Part shown: positions 46,982-56,742 of the stretch, in pieces
How positions within the stretch are numbered: the stretch's first letter is position 1
How the letters are laid out: each line of letters starts with the position of its first letter
NCBI RefSeq assembly: GCF_947487575.1
Contig: NZ_CANKXG010000008.1
Coordinates: 62,001 to 126,000, forward strand
Direction of reading: 5' to 3'
Source of the DNA: an uncultured Algibacter sp.
GTDB taxonomy: Bacteria; Bacteroidota; Bacteroidia; Flavobacteriales; Flavobacteriaceae
DNA: 64,000 nt
Position numbers and translations under genes: made by a program
Notes under the pieces: generated by a model
The model's input: the letters and a program-made list of their open reading frames with translations, nothing else
The model's database searches: none
What the model was told of the DNA's origin: nothing

Positions 46982-48490
46982 ATGAAAAATATAAAAAATA
47001 TAATTCTACTTACGATATTGACATTGTCATTCTCGTGCAGTGACAGTTATTTAGATGTTAATGGAAGTTCAGCAAGTCCTTCATCAGCTTCGCCAGATCT
47101 ATTACTGCCTGCAGCTCAAAAAAACTCTGCAGATATGTTATATAATGCAGATGTCTTAAATGGTTCAGGTGACTCTTTTAACTTAATTGGAAGTATTCAT
47201 GCTGGTGTTATGGCTGATGCTGGAGACCGTGTATGGTACCAACCTGAACAACAATATTTAATTATCAATACAACGTACCAAAGAATATGGAACAATACGT
47301 TTACACTTACTTTAAACAATTATGTCTTCATTGAAAACTTTGAAGGAGATATTTATGATAATTATAAAGCTATTGCTAAAATCATGAAAGCATTTCATTA
47401 TGCTATGCTAGTTGATACCTATGGAGATGTTCCTTACACAGAAGCTTTTGCTAGAGGATCTAATATCCAACCTGCCTACGATGATGATAAAGCAGTTTAC
47501 GATATCATCTATGATGAGTTAAATTTAGCAATAAACATGATTAATGATGCTCCAGCTGGCACATTACCTGCAACAACTGATGCTATGTTTGGTGGTAATA
47601 TGACGACTTGGCAAGAATTTGCTAATACACTAAAACTAAGAATGTTATTACGACAAGTAAATACTGGTGAAGATTTATCTTCCAAGTATAGTGAAATAGA
47701 AAATAACGGTATTGGTTTTATAACTGCCACTGCAGCTATTAATCCTGGTTATGCTGACCAAACTGATCAACAAAACCCTTTCTTTACTGTTTTTGGTTTT
47801 GTACCAGGAAGTACGACTACTCCAGCTAGAAATAATGAAGCTACACGTGGAAATGAATTCTTTATGAACTTTTTAGTAGATAATGGTGATGATAGGATTT
47901 CTAGACTTTTCCTTCCTGCAGCTTCTGATGGTGAATTTAGAGGTGTTCCGCAAAACGTATATGTAGATGAATTCAGAACAAATGCGACTTCAGCCTTAGG
48001 GCCTGGACTGTTAATTGGTAGTACTCAACCATTACAAGTTATGTTAGGATCAGAATCATTATTCTTACAAGCTGAAGCTGTACAACGTGGTTTACTTTCG
48101 GGAGATGCTGGTACGCTTTATAGAAATGGTATAATAGCCTCGTTTACTGAATTAGGAGTTCCAAGTGCAGAAACAGCAGCTATAGGTTATGAAGCTGGTG
48201 CTTTTAGTAATAAAATAAACTGGAATTTAGCAGTAGCAGCAGGAAACGAAATTGAAGCTATTATTACTCAAAAATGGGTAGCTGGTGGTTTTATTTCTGG
48301 ATTTGAAGTATGGATGGATAGAGTAAGAACTGGCTTTCCTTCTGGAATTCCTATTCCAGTAGATGCAAGATCTCCAATTTTTCCATCAAATTTACTGTAC
48401 CCTGAAACTGAGTTAGCAACTAACCCTGATAATGTTCCAATACAGGGAGATAATGCAGCTTTTGACAGACATACTTTCTGGATGCAATAA
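46982..48490 (+). CDS. SusD/RagB-type surface nutrient-binding lipoprotein (SusD-like 2 group)
   Basis: The 502-aa lipoprotein has a lipobox LTLSFSC (Cys19). The mature start DVNGSSASPSSASPDLLLPAAQ fits the SusD-like family-2 group. TPR-like helical segments follow, with YTEAFARGSNIQPAYDDDKAVYDIIYDEL in pieces and MLGSESLFLQAEAVQRGLL near residue 360. It pairs with the SusC upstream as the lid of the transporter and is probably the substrate-binding partner. It is followed by two small lipoproteins of the same operon. Confidence 0.93.
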   Translation: MKNIKNIILLTILTLSFSCSDSYLDVNGSSASPSSASPDLLLPAAQKNSADMLYNADVLNGSGDSFNLIGSIHAGVMADAGDRVWYQPEQQYLIINTTYQRIWNNTFTLTLNNYVFIENFEGDIYDNYKAIAKIMKAFHYAMLVDTYGDVPYTEAFARGSNIQPAYDDDKAVYDIIYDELNLAINMINDAPAGTLPATTDAMFGGNMTTWQEFANTLKLRMLLRQVNTGEDLSSKYSEIENNGIGFITATAAINPGYADQTDQQNPFFTVFGFVPGSTTTPARNNEATRGNEFFMNFLVDNGDDRISRLFLPAASDGEFRGVPQNVYVDEFRTNATSALGPGLLIGSTQPLQVMLGSESLFLQAEAVQRGLLSGDAGTLYRNGIIASFTELGVPSAETAAIGYEAGAFSNKINWNLAVAAGNEIEAIITQKWVAGGFISGFEVWMDRVRTGFPSGIPIPVDARSPIFPSNLLYPETELATNPDNVPIQGDNAAFDRHTFWMQ

Positions 48491-48516
48491 AATAATAATT
48501 TTAAAAATATATAGAT

Positions 48517-49353
48517 ATGAAAAATATAATAAAGTCCATTTCATTATTATTAGTAATGGTATTATCTGTTACATCATGTATACTTGATGATGATAATTTA
48601 GCAGACACCTTTAATGATGGAGAAAATTTCACAAGTTTTTCAACATTAAACCAAACAGTTAGTGCCGTTGCTGATGGCAATATTGTAACTGCTAATGTTA
48701 ACATAGAACTTCAGGGTCCAACAATAGTTGATTTCACAGAAGATGTAAACCTTACTATATCTGTTGATGCTACTAATACAACAGCCATTGAAGGTGTTCA
48801 TTATACATTAAACAGTACATCAATTACACTTAAGTCTGATCAAAACTACATAGGAACTATTCCTGTTAGTATAATTACTGAAGGAATTGAGCCTCCTTTA
48901 GATATTGCTCCTATTTTAACGTTACAATTTGCTAGTGCAGATGGTACTAACGTGATTGCTAGTAGTAAATCAACTACTTTGACATTAATCTATCAATGTT
49001 TTGCTGATTTAGCAGGAACTTACTTAGTTACTAATGATTGGTGTGGGCCATCAAAAACTACGACTATCACTAAAAACGCAGATGGATCATGGAGATTTGG
49101 TACTGCAGATGGATATTGGTTAGATTCTTGCACAGGTAACGCAGGGCTTTTTAACGGAGGTAACATTGTTGAACTTTGTGGAGAAATTTTAGCCACTGGT
49201 AATTTAGATTATGGAACTGCCGGAGGTTTTGGTATTGGTGATATCTTAGGAGGTACTTGGGATGCTGAAAATGGTATTATTACTATGCAACATATAGAGA
49301 CTTTCTTTAATGGAGGACCAAGAGAATGGACTTCAACTTACACAAGACAGTAA
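48517..49353 (+). CDS. Surface lipoprotein with a beta-sandwich (Calx-beta-like) domain
   Basis: The 278-aa product has a lipoprotein signal (LLVMVLSVTSC, lipidated Cys21). A beta-rich domain follows with AIEGVHYTL and TLQFASADGTNVIA segments reminiscent of Calx-beta repeats. A C-terminal region (about 160-278) is rich in Gly and Trp and contains DWCGPSKTTT and an even spacing of cysteines (C163, C172, C207, C222 approximately). No family is certain. It is 26 bp after the SusD gene, so it is probably an accessory surface protein of this SusCD locus. Confidence 0.7.
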   Translation: MKNIIKSISLLLVMVLSVTSCILDDDNLADTFNDGENFTSFSTLNQTVSAVADGNIVTANVNIELQGPTIVDFTEDVNLTISVDATNTTAIEGVHYTLNSTSITLKSDQNYIGTIPVSIITEGIEPPLDIAPILTLQFASADGTNVIASSKSTTLTLIYQCFADLAGTYLVTNDWCGPSKTTTITKNADGSWRFGTADGYWLDSCTGNAGLFNGGNIVELCGEILATGNLDYGTAGGFGIGDILGGTWDAENGIITMQHIETFFNGGPREWTSTYTRQ

Positions 49354-49373
49354 GAAACTTTAAAACATACAAA

Positions 49374-50261
49374 ATGAAAAAAATTATACATATATTTAGC
49401 ACATTAGTAATCATTTTAGCTTTTACTTCTTGTGATGATCAAGACCTTTCTCCAATTGGTGATGAAAGTAGTAAACCTATAGTTACTGCAACTTCTGCAG
49501 TTTCTAGTATTAATGAGGCAGGTTCACCTGTTGTAAGTATTACAATTAATTTTGATAAACCAATAAAAACTACAACTTCGTTTACTGCAAGTCAAGTTGG
49601 AGGTACAGCATCAGAGAGTGATTTTACTTTAAGTAACGCTGTTGTTCCAGCATATCAAACATCTACTACTATGGAAGTGGTTATTAATGATGATATAACA
49701 CCTGAAGAATCTGAAACTATAGAACTTCAAATAGTTGCAAGTACAGTTTCTGACTTTCATGAAGTTATTGGATCGCCAACAGTATCTTTAACTATAGAAA
49801 ATTCTACTACTGATGAATTTGTAGTTAACCTAAACTGGGATGGTGAATATGTTGATTCAGACGGAGATCCTCACAGTATTTGTGACTTTGACATGGATTT
49901 TGAGATTTATAACGAAGATTTCACAGGACCAATTGATGCAAGTTATAATAATTGTCCAGAAGAGATTAGAGTATCACCTGGTAGTTTAGACGATGGTAAT
50001 TATTGGTTAGTTCCAAGTTTTTGGACTAGTGCAAGCGGAGTTCCTCCTGCACAAAATTTAGTTCTTCCAGTTTTATTTACACTTTCTCAACCTGGTGTTG
50101 CTTTAGAAACTATAGATTTAACTGGCACATGGAACACTAATACTGGTGGTCAAGTGCAAGGTAATCCAGATGCGTATTTATTCAAATATGTTTTAACTGT
50201 ATCTGGTACTAGCTATACAGTAACAGATAATGATTCAGGTACAGTTGTTTTTAGCAACTAA
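49374..50261 (+). CDS. Second surface lipoprotein with a Calx-beta-like domain
   Basis: The chosen ATG (MKKIIHIFSTLVIILAFTSC, Cys20) gives a 295-residue lipoprotein; the longer frame start overlaps the previous gene. Residues about 30-150 form a Calx-beta-like domain: PIKTTTSFTASQVGGTASESDFTLSNAVVP in pieces, then VVINDDITPEESETIELQI. The second half is beta-rich and ends GSGTVVFSN-like (DSGTVVFSN). It follows the previous lipoprotein by 20 bp and ends before a perfect palindromic terminator, making it the last gene of the SusCD operon. Confidence 0.72.
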   Translation: MKKIIHIFSTLVIILAFTSCDDQDLSPIGDESSKPIVTATSAVSSINEAGSPVVSITINFDKPIKTTTSFTASQVGGTASESDFTLSNAVVPAYQTSTTMEVVINDDITPEESETIELQIVASTVSDFHEVIGSPTVSLTIENSTTDEFVVNLNWDGEYVDSDGDPHSICDFDMDFEIYNEDFTGPIDASYNNCPEEIRVSPGSLDDGNYWLVPSFWTSASGVPPAQNLVLPVLFTLSQPGVALETIDLTGTWNTNTGGQVQGNPDAYLFKYVLTVSGTSYTVTDNDSGTVVFSN

Positions 50262-50290
50262 AACTTTTGATAAATTAATCATATTGTATA

Positions 50291-50330
50291 AAAAAGCAAA
50301 ACCACTTCATATGAAGTGGTTTTGCTTTTT
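50291..50330 (+). terminator. Perfect 20-bp palindromic terminator of the SusCD operon
   Basis: AAAAAGCAAAACCACTTCAT (50291-50310) is directly followed by its exact complement (50311-50330), ending in TTTTT. Arms this long with no loop are strong for bidirectional termination. The next gene begins 24 bp later. Confidence 0.9.
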
Positions 50331-50354
50331 TATAAACCTTTTAAAATTAGAGCT

Positions 50355-52028
50355 ATGAGAATTATTATTTACTTTATTTTATTATTAAGCTATAGTTTAA
50401 CGTTACATGCTCAAAATACTGTAGGTGTTATAAAAAATAATTCTGAAGCTTTTAATGGTTATACGTTGTTTTCACCAAATACATCTAACGAAACCTATTT
50501 AATAAATAATTGTGGCGAAATTGTTCATCAATGGACTAGTGTGTATAATCCTGGAGTATCTGTATACTTGCTTGAAAACGGAAACTTATTACGTGCTGCA
50601 AAAATCCCAAACGATAATGTTGTTTTTGGAGGAGTTGGTGGAAAAGTAGAATTATTTGATTGGGATAATAATTTAGTTTGGGACTATACCTATTCAACTA
50701 ACGAAGTCTCTCAACATCATGAAGTGTTACCATTACCTAATGGGAATATATTAATTCTTGCAGCCAAAATACTCACAGAAGTACAAGCTATTCAAGCAGG
50801 TAGAGATCCTAATCTCATAACCGAAGGTAAAATTTACAGTGAAAAAATTATAGAAATTCAGCCTGATTTAATAAATGGTGGTGGTACAATAGTTTGGGAA
50901 TGGGATATAAAAGATCATTTAATTCAAGATTTAGATGCTTCGAAAGATAATTTTGGAAACGTAGCTAATAACCCTCAGCTACTAGACATAAACTTTATTA
51001 ATGAAAACAGCAATGGTGGCGCAGCCAATTGGCTTCATTTTAACTCTGTACAATACAATATTGATTTAGACCAACTTATTCTAAGTTCACGTCTTTTAAG
51101 CGAAATATATATCATTGATCATTCTACAACAAGCAAAGAAGCTGCTAGTCATACTGGTGGCAATTATGGAAAAGGAGGTGATTTTTTATATCGTTGGGGA
51201 AATCCACAATCATATAGACTAGGTAATAACAGTGATAAAAAATTGTTTGGTCAACATTTTCCGCATTGGATTCCAGAAAATCTTAATGATGCTGGAAAAA
51301 TCATGATTTTTAATAATGGCAATTCAAGAGAAATTGATAAAAATAATTTACCTATAAATTATTCTTCTATTGATATTATTGATCCAAATGTAGACATTAA
51401 TGGTAATTACAATTTTAATCTTGTAAATGGGTTTGAACCACAAAACCTTACGTGGACATACATTGACCCTGTTGAGCGTAAAAAATTTTTCTCTCCTATT
51501 CTCTCTGGTGCACAAAGACTACCAAATGGAAACACATTAATTTGCTCTGGCTCTTTAGGCTATTTTTTTGAAATTAATTCTAATAAAGAAATTGTATGGG
51601 AATATATAAATCCAGATACCAGTAATGGTATTTTATCTCAAGGGAGCTTAGCAAGTGCTAATTCCGTGTTTAGAGCAAATAAATATGATGTAAATGACCC
51701 TGTATTTGAGGGTAAATCTTTAATACCAAAAAGACCAATTGAAATGAATTCTCAAATAAATGAATCTTGCACGCTTTTAGAGGTTAACAACTACACTAAT
51801 TATAATTTTAAAATGTATCCTAACCCTGTTAATAATACTTTACATATTAACTCTAAAAACAAAATTATTAATATTGAGGTTTATAATATATTAGGACTCC
51901 TTATTAAAAACAAAAAGGATGAAAATGGAATTGATAGTATAGACCTCTCTAACCTTAATAAAAGTATCTATATCATTAAAGCTTATTCAAATAATTTAAT
52001 TATAAGTGAAAAAATTATAAAAAACTAA
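50355..52028 (+). CDS. Secreted arylsulfotransferase-like protein with T9SS tail
   Basis: The chosen ATG (MRIIIYFILLLSYSLTLHAQ) gives a 557-aa product with a signal peptide. The body is a six-bladed-propeller-type arylsulfotransferase (ASST) relative: GYTLFSPNTSNETYLINNCGEIVHQW in pieces, QHHEVLPLPNGNILILAAK, NWLHFNSVQYN, and the sequence GQHFPHWIPENLND. The final 75 residues are a Por-secretion tail (YPNPVNNTLHINSKN...). The protein is thus probably exported by T9SS to the surface or medium. Whether it transfers sulfate is uncertain, since propeller ASST relatives are diverse. It begins 24 bp after a terminator, so it should have its own promoter. Confidence 0.82.
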   Translation: MRIIIYFILLLSYSLTLHAQNTVGVIKNNSEAFNGYTLFSPNTSNETYLINNCGEIVHQWTSVYNPGVSVYLLENGNLLRAAKIPNDNVVFGGVGGKVELFDWDNNLVWDYTYSTNEVSQHHEVLPLPNGNILILAAKILTEVQAIQAGRDPNLITEGKIYSEKIIEIQPDLINGGGTIVWEWDIKDHLIQDLDASKDNFGNVANNPQLLDINFINENSNGGAANWLHFNSVQYNIDLDQLILSSRLLSEIYIIDHSTTSKEAASHTGGNYGKGGDFLYRWGNPQSYRLGNNSDKKLFGQHFPHWIPENLNDAGKIMIFNNGNSREIDKNNLPINYSSIDIIDPNVDINGNYNFNLVNGFEPQNLTWTYIDPVERKKFFSPILSGAQRLPNGNTLICSGSLGYFFEINSNKEIVWEYINPDTSNGILSQGSLASANSVFRANKYDVNDPVFEGKSLIPKRPIEMNSQINESCTLLEVNNYTNYNFKMYPNPVNNTLHINSKNKIINIEVYNILGLLIKNKKDENGIDSIDLSNLNKSIYIIKAYSNNLIISEKIIKN

Positions 52029-52039
52029 CAGTATAAAAA

Positions 52040-52071
52040 AACCAATCTAGATATTCTAGATTGGTTGGTTT
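52040..52071. terminator. Bidirectional terminator between the ASST-like and M36 genes
   Basis: AACCAATCTAGA pairs perfectly with TCTAGATTGGTT across TAT. The right side is followed by GGTTTTT, and the left is preceded by six A residues, so it can serve both convergent genes. Confidence 0.85.
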
Positions 52072-52103
52072 TTAATTAAATTATAAATCAATTACTATTG
52101 TGA

Positions 52104-54854
52104 TTATTCTATTAGTATTTTATCGTATGTATTAATATAGTCTCCTTTCATTCTCAAAATATACATTCCAGCTTGAAGTGAGCTTGTGTTTATTTTAACT
52201 TCACTTGAAAGTATAGTCGATTTAGAAAGCACTTTTCTTCCATTAATATCAATAATATCTATAACGACATTACCAATCGCCTTAGAAGCTTTTATAGCTA
52301 ATTCAGAATTAGCTGGGTTAGGATAAACTCTATAATCTTTACTAGTAAAAGACTCAGCACTTAAAGTAGTACAATTTGCTAGACTCATATCACTAGGATC
52401 TGGCATTGTAAAATCTTCAGTCTGATCTGTTCTTAAAAATCTACTTCCTTGAGTAGCATTTAAACCTAAACCTCTGGCTGCAAAAACTTCCCATATCATA
52501 CATTGATCTTCTCCTCCCATTGCAGTATCAGCTGCCAAAATAGCATTTCTACCATCAACAAATCCTGGTTGACAGGCTTGTAATTTTAAGGCATCCATAA
52601 CAATTTGCATAATTTTATTATTACCTCCAGTACCATAATAGATGTCTGGATCGAAACCATATTTTTCAATATATTTCCAGGTCAAATCCCATAACATAGT
52701 ACACCAAACAGATCCTACTCCATGGGGAGCACTTATACTTGCTGTATCATTTGAAGTCGCATAAGTCATTGGGTTTACATTAGTGTCTGTACTATATAAA
52801 AAAGGTCTAATACCAGAACCAGTTGTAGGTTGACTACTAACATAAGTTCCTATACCTCTACCATCTGTTGGTAAATCACTAGCTTTCATAGTTATCATTA
52901 AACCAAACCAATCTGACCAACCTTCACCCATTTGCTCTGTATTTGTCTCTGGGATACATCGTCCTTCAGCATCTCTTTCAGTACAAGCTATAAGACAATC
53001 AGAACTAAACGCACCACCTGTTAATCTATTTGAAATACCATGACCATATTCATGAGCAATTACAACATTATCATAAGACCCATCGAGTAAAATTCCAGGG
53101 TCATTGATAATCGTTGCATTAACGGTTTCAGCATTGTTAAGTGATGATATTATACTTTCTCCATCTGTGAAATTTATAAAAATTGAAGGTATTGTAAAAA
53201 CTGGGGTTGTAACACCATACATACCAACATACTCAGAATAGTCAGGATCATTATCTGGATTATTATGATTTGCAACAATTACTGCAATAGCACCAGCATT
53301 TTGGGCATTTTGTATTTTCTCCGTAAAAGCACAATTACCTCTCCTAATTATGGCTATTTTTCCAGATAAAGCAGCGCCATTAATTAATGCATTACATCCT
53401 TCTTCTCCTACTGCAGTTCCATCGTCCACAAGAACGACATCAGCTGTAATTGCTGTATCATCTGGTCTTGTTATATTCCCTACACCATCATCACCTTCTC
53501 CAGTTGATGGTAACACAGCAGTATAAGCACCTGCTAAAGAGGTATTATTAATAGTTAGAAGAGGAACTGTTGACGGTGTATTCCATAAAAACATTTGCAT
53601 TCTTGGACTACTCCCATCGTCTGGGGTACCAAAATTAGCATTATCAAAATCACTACCATCTTGAGAATCTGCAAAAACTCTATCTCCACCTGTTCTTGGA
53701 CTGGCTTTACCATAATTATTTTGTTGAAAATTTCCAGAAGCTTCATCAAATCCATATTGGTAATAAATATCATGCATGATATTATTCATGTAAAAAAGAT
53801 TTGTTGTAGCTGCATCAATACTTTCAGAAGCCGTAAGCGTTAAATCCAAAGGGAAATTAAAATCTAAACTTGCAGTTCCTTCAGCTAAAGCACCACTACC
53901 ATTATTACCATCATCATCTAATTGCGCAATAACATTATTACCTTGGGTATCTGTAAATTCTGCTCCTGTTGCACCATTAGTGTCATGCCAGCCAAAAGGC
54001 GAGGCATTAATATCTGCTGGTTCTGAAATGACTTGTCTACTTCCATGGTTTGGACTTTCAACAGTGAAAGGAAAGACATTATATTGTGAACCGTCATTAG
54101 TAAAAATAGCACTATTTGGTTTAAATAAATCAAAACTAGCTTCTTTGTCTGAATTAGAGTTTTTTGATCTATTCACACCATGCTTAGTATGATCTCCACC
54201 AAATGAACATTTCACAATCCAATCGTTAACATTAATTATTTGTCCTGTAACGGCATCTACTCTAACGTTCCACCAATGGGCACCGTCTAGTGTAAGAACA
54301 CTTAAATTCCAACATAACCTCATAGAACCATCGCTTAATTGAGAATAAACAAGTTCGGCTGGAATGGTTTCTTGAGATATACCTCCATTAGTATAAATTT
54401 TCTTAGAACCACTAGTTTCTATAGGTTGTAAATTATAAACATTCCCCAATTTAAAATGGGATGCTACTTTACCTATAGCTTGCTCAGGACTTAAAACTGG
54501 GGTTGATGTGTTTATTTTTTTAGAAACATCTTGTTTAAAATTGCTAGTTGCATGAAAGACTTTGTTGTCCTTAATAGCTATGTTTACTATGGCATTATGA
54601 ATTTTAATACCTTTATAAGCCTGATTTAAATAACTATGAGTAATTTTTGTAGATTTTGAATAAACTTCTTTACTAATAAAAATATCCTCAATATCACTTG
54701 AGGACAATTTAAATTTTTCTTTATTCTGTTCGAGATGCTCTTTAATTATAGAAGCATTTACTGATTTTTTTAATTGTTTATTTTGTCCGAAAGCAAATTG
54801 TAAAACAAAAAAACCAAGAACCAATAGAACAACTGATTTGTAATCTTTTTTCAT
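52104..54854 (-). CDS. M36 (fungalysin-type) metalloprotease with PA domain and T9SS tail
   Basis: The second of two close ATGs (MKKDYKSVVLLVLGFFVLQF) gives 916 residues with a signal peptide. An N-terminal propeptide (FTP-like, about 30-210) precedes the catalytic domain, which has the zinc motif HEYGH (about 601-605) in VIAHEYGHGISNRL and the third ligand in GEGWSDWFGLMI. A PA (protease-associated) domain is inserted before it: NGAALSGKIAIIRRGNCAFTEKIQNAQNAGAIAVIVAN in pieces. The C-terminus has a Por-secretion tail (RVYPNPANSELAIKAS). It is a secreted neutral protease, exported by T9SS. A -7 consensus lies upstream. It converges with the ASST-like gene. Confidence 0.93.
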   Translation of the reverse strand: MKKDYKSVVLLVLGFFVLQFAFGQNKQLKKSVNASIIKEHLEQNKEKFKLSSSDIEDIFISKEVYSKSTKITHSYLNQAYKGIKIHNAIVNIAIKDNKVFHATSNFKQDVSKKINTSTPVLSPEQAIGKVASHFKLGNVYNLQPIETSGSKKIYTNGGISQETIPAELVYSQLSDGSMRLCWNLSVLTLDGAHWWNVRVDAVTGQIINVNDWIVKCSFGGDHTKHGVNRSKNSNSDKEASFDLFKPNSAIFTNDGSQYNVFPFTVESPNHGSRQVISEPADINASPFGWHDTNGATGAEFTDTQGNNVIAQLDDDGNNGSGALAEGTASLDFNFPLDLTLTASESIDAATTNLFYMNNIMHDIYYQYGFDEASGNFQQNNYGKASPRTGGDRVFADSQDGSDFDNANFGTPDDGSSPRMQMFLWNTPSTVPLLTINNTSLAGAYTAVLPSTGEGDDGVGNITRPDDTAITADVVLVDDGTAVGEEGCNALINGAALSGKIAIIRRGNCAFTEKIQNAQNAGAIAVIVANHNNPDNDPDYSEYVGMYGVTTPVFTIPSIFINFTDGESIISSLNNAETVNATIINDPGILLDGSYDNVVIAHEYGHGISNRLTGGAFSSDCLIACTERDAEGRCIPETNTEQMGEGWSDWFGLMITMKASDLPTDGRGIGTYVSSQPTTGSGIRPFLYSTDTNVNPMTYATSNDTASISAPHGVGSVWCTMLWDLTWKYIEKYGFDPDIYYGTGGNNKIMQIVMDALKLQACQPGFVDGRNAILAADTAMGGEDQCMIWEVFAARGLGLNATQGSRFLRTDQTEDFTMPDPSDMSLANCTTLSAESFTSKDYRVYPNPANSELAIKASKAIGNVVIDIIDINGRKVLSKSTILSSEVKINTSSLQAGMYILRMKGDYINTYDKILIE

Positions 54855-54881
54855 TATCATTTTTTTTTGAATTAGTCAACT

Positions 54882-54889
54882 CAAAGATA
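54882..54889 (-). promoter_or_regulatory. -7 element TATCTTTG of the M36 protease gene
   Basis: A perfect TAnnTTTG on the minus strand, 27 bp before the chosen start. TTT at 17 bp stands in place of TTG. Confidence 0.45.
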
Positions 54890-55069
54890 ATAAAATTAAT
54901 TTTGCTAAACTATCAAATTAAAAACTCGTAGAATTCGCTAGTCTTCTTTCTCATTGATAAAAAAGCATAAAAATATTACATTTTAGTTTTTTATTTAATT
55001 TCGGATAAAAGCGTGTTTTTTTTTAGTTTAATTACTTAGTAAACTTTGTATTTCCATACCTTTACCCCA

Positions 55070-55804
55070 ATGGAAAACCAAACACAAATATTCGGAATAA
55101 GAGCTGTCATAGAAGCTGTAAATGCTGGGGAAACTATTGATAAAGTATTTCTGCAAAAAGGAGAAAGAGGTGAGTTATTTAGCGAGCTAGAATCTTTATT
55201 AAATAAAAAATCAATAAACAAATCTTACGTTCCAGTTGAAAAACTAAATAGGTTAACCAATAAAAATCATCAAGGAGCTGTTGCTCAAATTTCACCTATC
55301 GAGTTTCATGATATGGAAGCCCTCGTTATGAATGTAATAGAATCTGGTAAAACACCGCTCTTTCTTTTACTTGACCAATTGAGCGATGTTAGAAATTTTG
55401 GTGCTATTATTAGAACAGCTGAGTGTACTGGTGTTAATGGTATTATTATACAAAAAAATGGTAGTGCTCCAGTAAATGGCGACACTATAAAAACTAGTGC
55501 TGGCGCGGTTTTTAAAATTCCAATTTGCAAAGTAGACCATATAAAAGACGCGGTATTTTACATGCAGGCTTCTGGGATTAAAGTAATTGCGGCCACCGAA
55601 AAAACAAACGATACACTTTATGACGTTTCTTTTGTTGAACCTAGTGCCATAATTATGGGGTCTGAAGGTAGAGGCATAAACCCTTCTACTTTAAAAGTTG
55701 TAGATGAAAAAGCTAAATTGCCTTTACTAGGCGATATCGAGTCTTTGAATGTTTCTGTGGCTTGTGGTGCTTTCTTATATGAAGTTGTAAGACAACGTCG
55801 TTAA
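55070..55804 (+). CDS. rlmB: 23S rRNA (guanosine-2'-O)-methyltransferase RlmB-type (TrmH/SpoU family)
   Basis: The 244-aa product (start MENQTQIFGIRAVIEAVNAG; the longer frame adds a spurious leader) is a SPOUT methyltransferase that probably 2'-O-methylates 23S rRNA G2251. An N-terminal substrate-binding domain precedes the knotted catalytic domain: LLLDQLSDVRNFGAIIRTAECTGVNGI in pieces, IIMGSEGRGINPSTL, and LPLLGDIESLNVSVACGAFLYE in pieces. The stop overlaps that of the convergent rhomboid gene by 4 bp. RlmB is the likely paralogue; a TrmH relative is the alternative. Confidence 0.9.
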   Translation: MENQTQIFGIRAVIEAVNAGETIDKVFLQKGERGELFSELESLLNKKSINKSYVPVEKLNRLTNKNHQGAVAQISPIEFHDMEALVMNVIESGKTPLFLLLDQLSDVRNFGAIIRTAECTGVNGIIIQKNGSAPVNGDTIKTSAGAVFKIPICKVDHIKDAVFYMQASGIKVIAATEKTNDTLYDVSFVEPSAIIMGSEGRGINPSTLKVVDEKAKLPLLGDIESLNVSVACGAFLYEVVRQRR

Positions 55805-56532
55805 TCTGCCTTATCATTTTTTTTGAAGTGGTAGCTTATATTGAGTTGCTCCTCCTCTATTTCGGGTTCAACGGTTTCTATAAAGTTTCCGTTTTCATCA
55901 AAATGTTTTAAAAAAGGATCATTATCTTCATTATAATTTTCTTGTTCCCATAAATACTTTTTTGGCTTTGCAATTTCTTTTCTAAAAAACAGAGCGAATA
56001 GTAAACCAGTTATTAAACCTGCCATATGCCCTTCCCAAGAAATCCCTTTTTCTATAGGTAAGGTGTACCAAATCATACTTCCGTAGAGAAATATAACCAT
56101 AAGTGATAGGGCTATGAGTCTATAATGTTTAGCAAATACGCCTTTAAAGAAAGTAAAGCTTACAAGGACGTAAATAAGTCCGCTTACACCAATATGATAG
56201 GATGGCCTGGCAATACACCAAGTAAGAAAACCAGATAATAAAATACCATAAAGAATAACTTTCCAAGCAATATGTCTGTAGAAATAAAACAATGCCGTAG
56301 ATAATACAAATAACGGCACTGTATTGTGATAAATATGTTTGATGTCGCCATGAATAAACGGACTCAACACAACGCCTCTAAGGCCTTTTAGCGTTTGTGG
56401 GTAAACACCATATTTACTGAAGTTATAGCCAAAGCGTACTTCGAACCAGAATACTAACCAAATAGTTAGTACAAAAAATATAGGATAAGCGATTACTCCT
56501 GTTGAGAATTGAAAATGTTCTCTGTTTTTCAT
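55801..56532 (-). CDS. Rhomboid-family intramembrane serine protease
   Basis: A 243-aa membrane protein with about six spans and rhomboid hallmarks. HIYHN (His66, Asn70) is the structural HxxxN motif. The catalytic serine is in GVSGLIYV (Ser117) and the histidine in WEGHMAGLITGL (His169). An acidic C-terminal tail (about 195-243) is cytoplasmic. Its target is unknown. Its 3' end overlaps the rlmB 3' end by four bases in a convergent arrangement. The start is at MKNREHFQFS; upstream lies the dispersed repeat. Confidence 0.93.
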   Translation of the reverse strand: MKNREHFQFSTGVIAYPIFFVLTIWLVFWFEVRFGYNFSKYGVYPQTLKGLRGVVLSPFIHGDIKHIYHNTVPLFVLSTALFYFYRHIAWKVILYGILLSGFLTWCIARPSYHIGVSGLIYVLVSFTFFKGVFAKHYRLIALSLMVIFLYGSMIWYTLPIEKGISWEGHMAGLITGLLFALFFRKEIAKPKKYLWEQENYNEDNDPFLKHFDENGNFIETVEPEIEEEQLNISYHFKKNDKAD

Positions 56533-56596
56533 AGGAATAACGTTAGCAAATAGTTCTCCAACCTTGTTTTATGTGCTAAATTGGCAGGTAAACCCC

Positions 56597-56709
56597 ACGT
56601 GAGGGATTGAAGAGGAAAGCCCACAGCCCGATCCCGATAGCTATCGGGAGAGGTGCGAGGACTTGGAACGAAAAGCCCGACCCCCGATTTTTCTTCGGGG
56701 GACACGCCC
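56597..56709 (-). repeat. Dispersed repeat copy upstream of rarA (minus orientation)
   Basis: The minus strand reads GGGCGTGTCC, then a Gly-codon-like C-rich arm, GGTCGGGCTTTTCG, AAGTCCTCGCACCTCTCCCG, the palindrome CCCGATAGCTATCGGG, ATCGGGCTGTGGGCTTTCC and CAATCCCTCACG. About 68 bp of its core are nearly identical to the copy at 58038-58180 in opposite orientation. Frames through it (for example one of about 60 residues) are not genes. Confidence 0.8.
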
Positions 56710-56742
56710 AAAACTTAAATAATTTCGTGTAATTTTGTGTTT

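Noticed and set aside
56529-56711. A 60-codon minus-strand frame upstream of the rhomboid gene
   Set aside because: It lies within the dispersed repeat flanking rarA; the sequence is repeat translation, not a gene.
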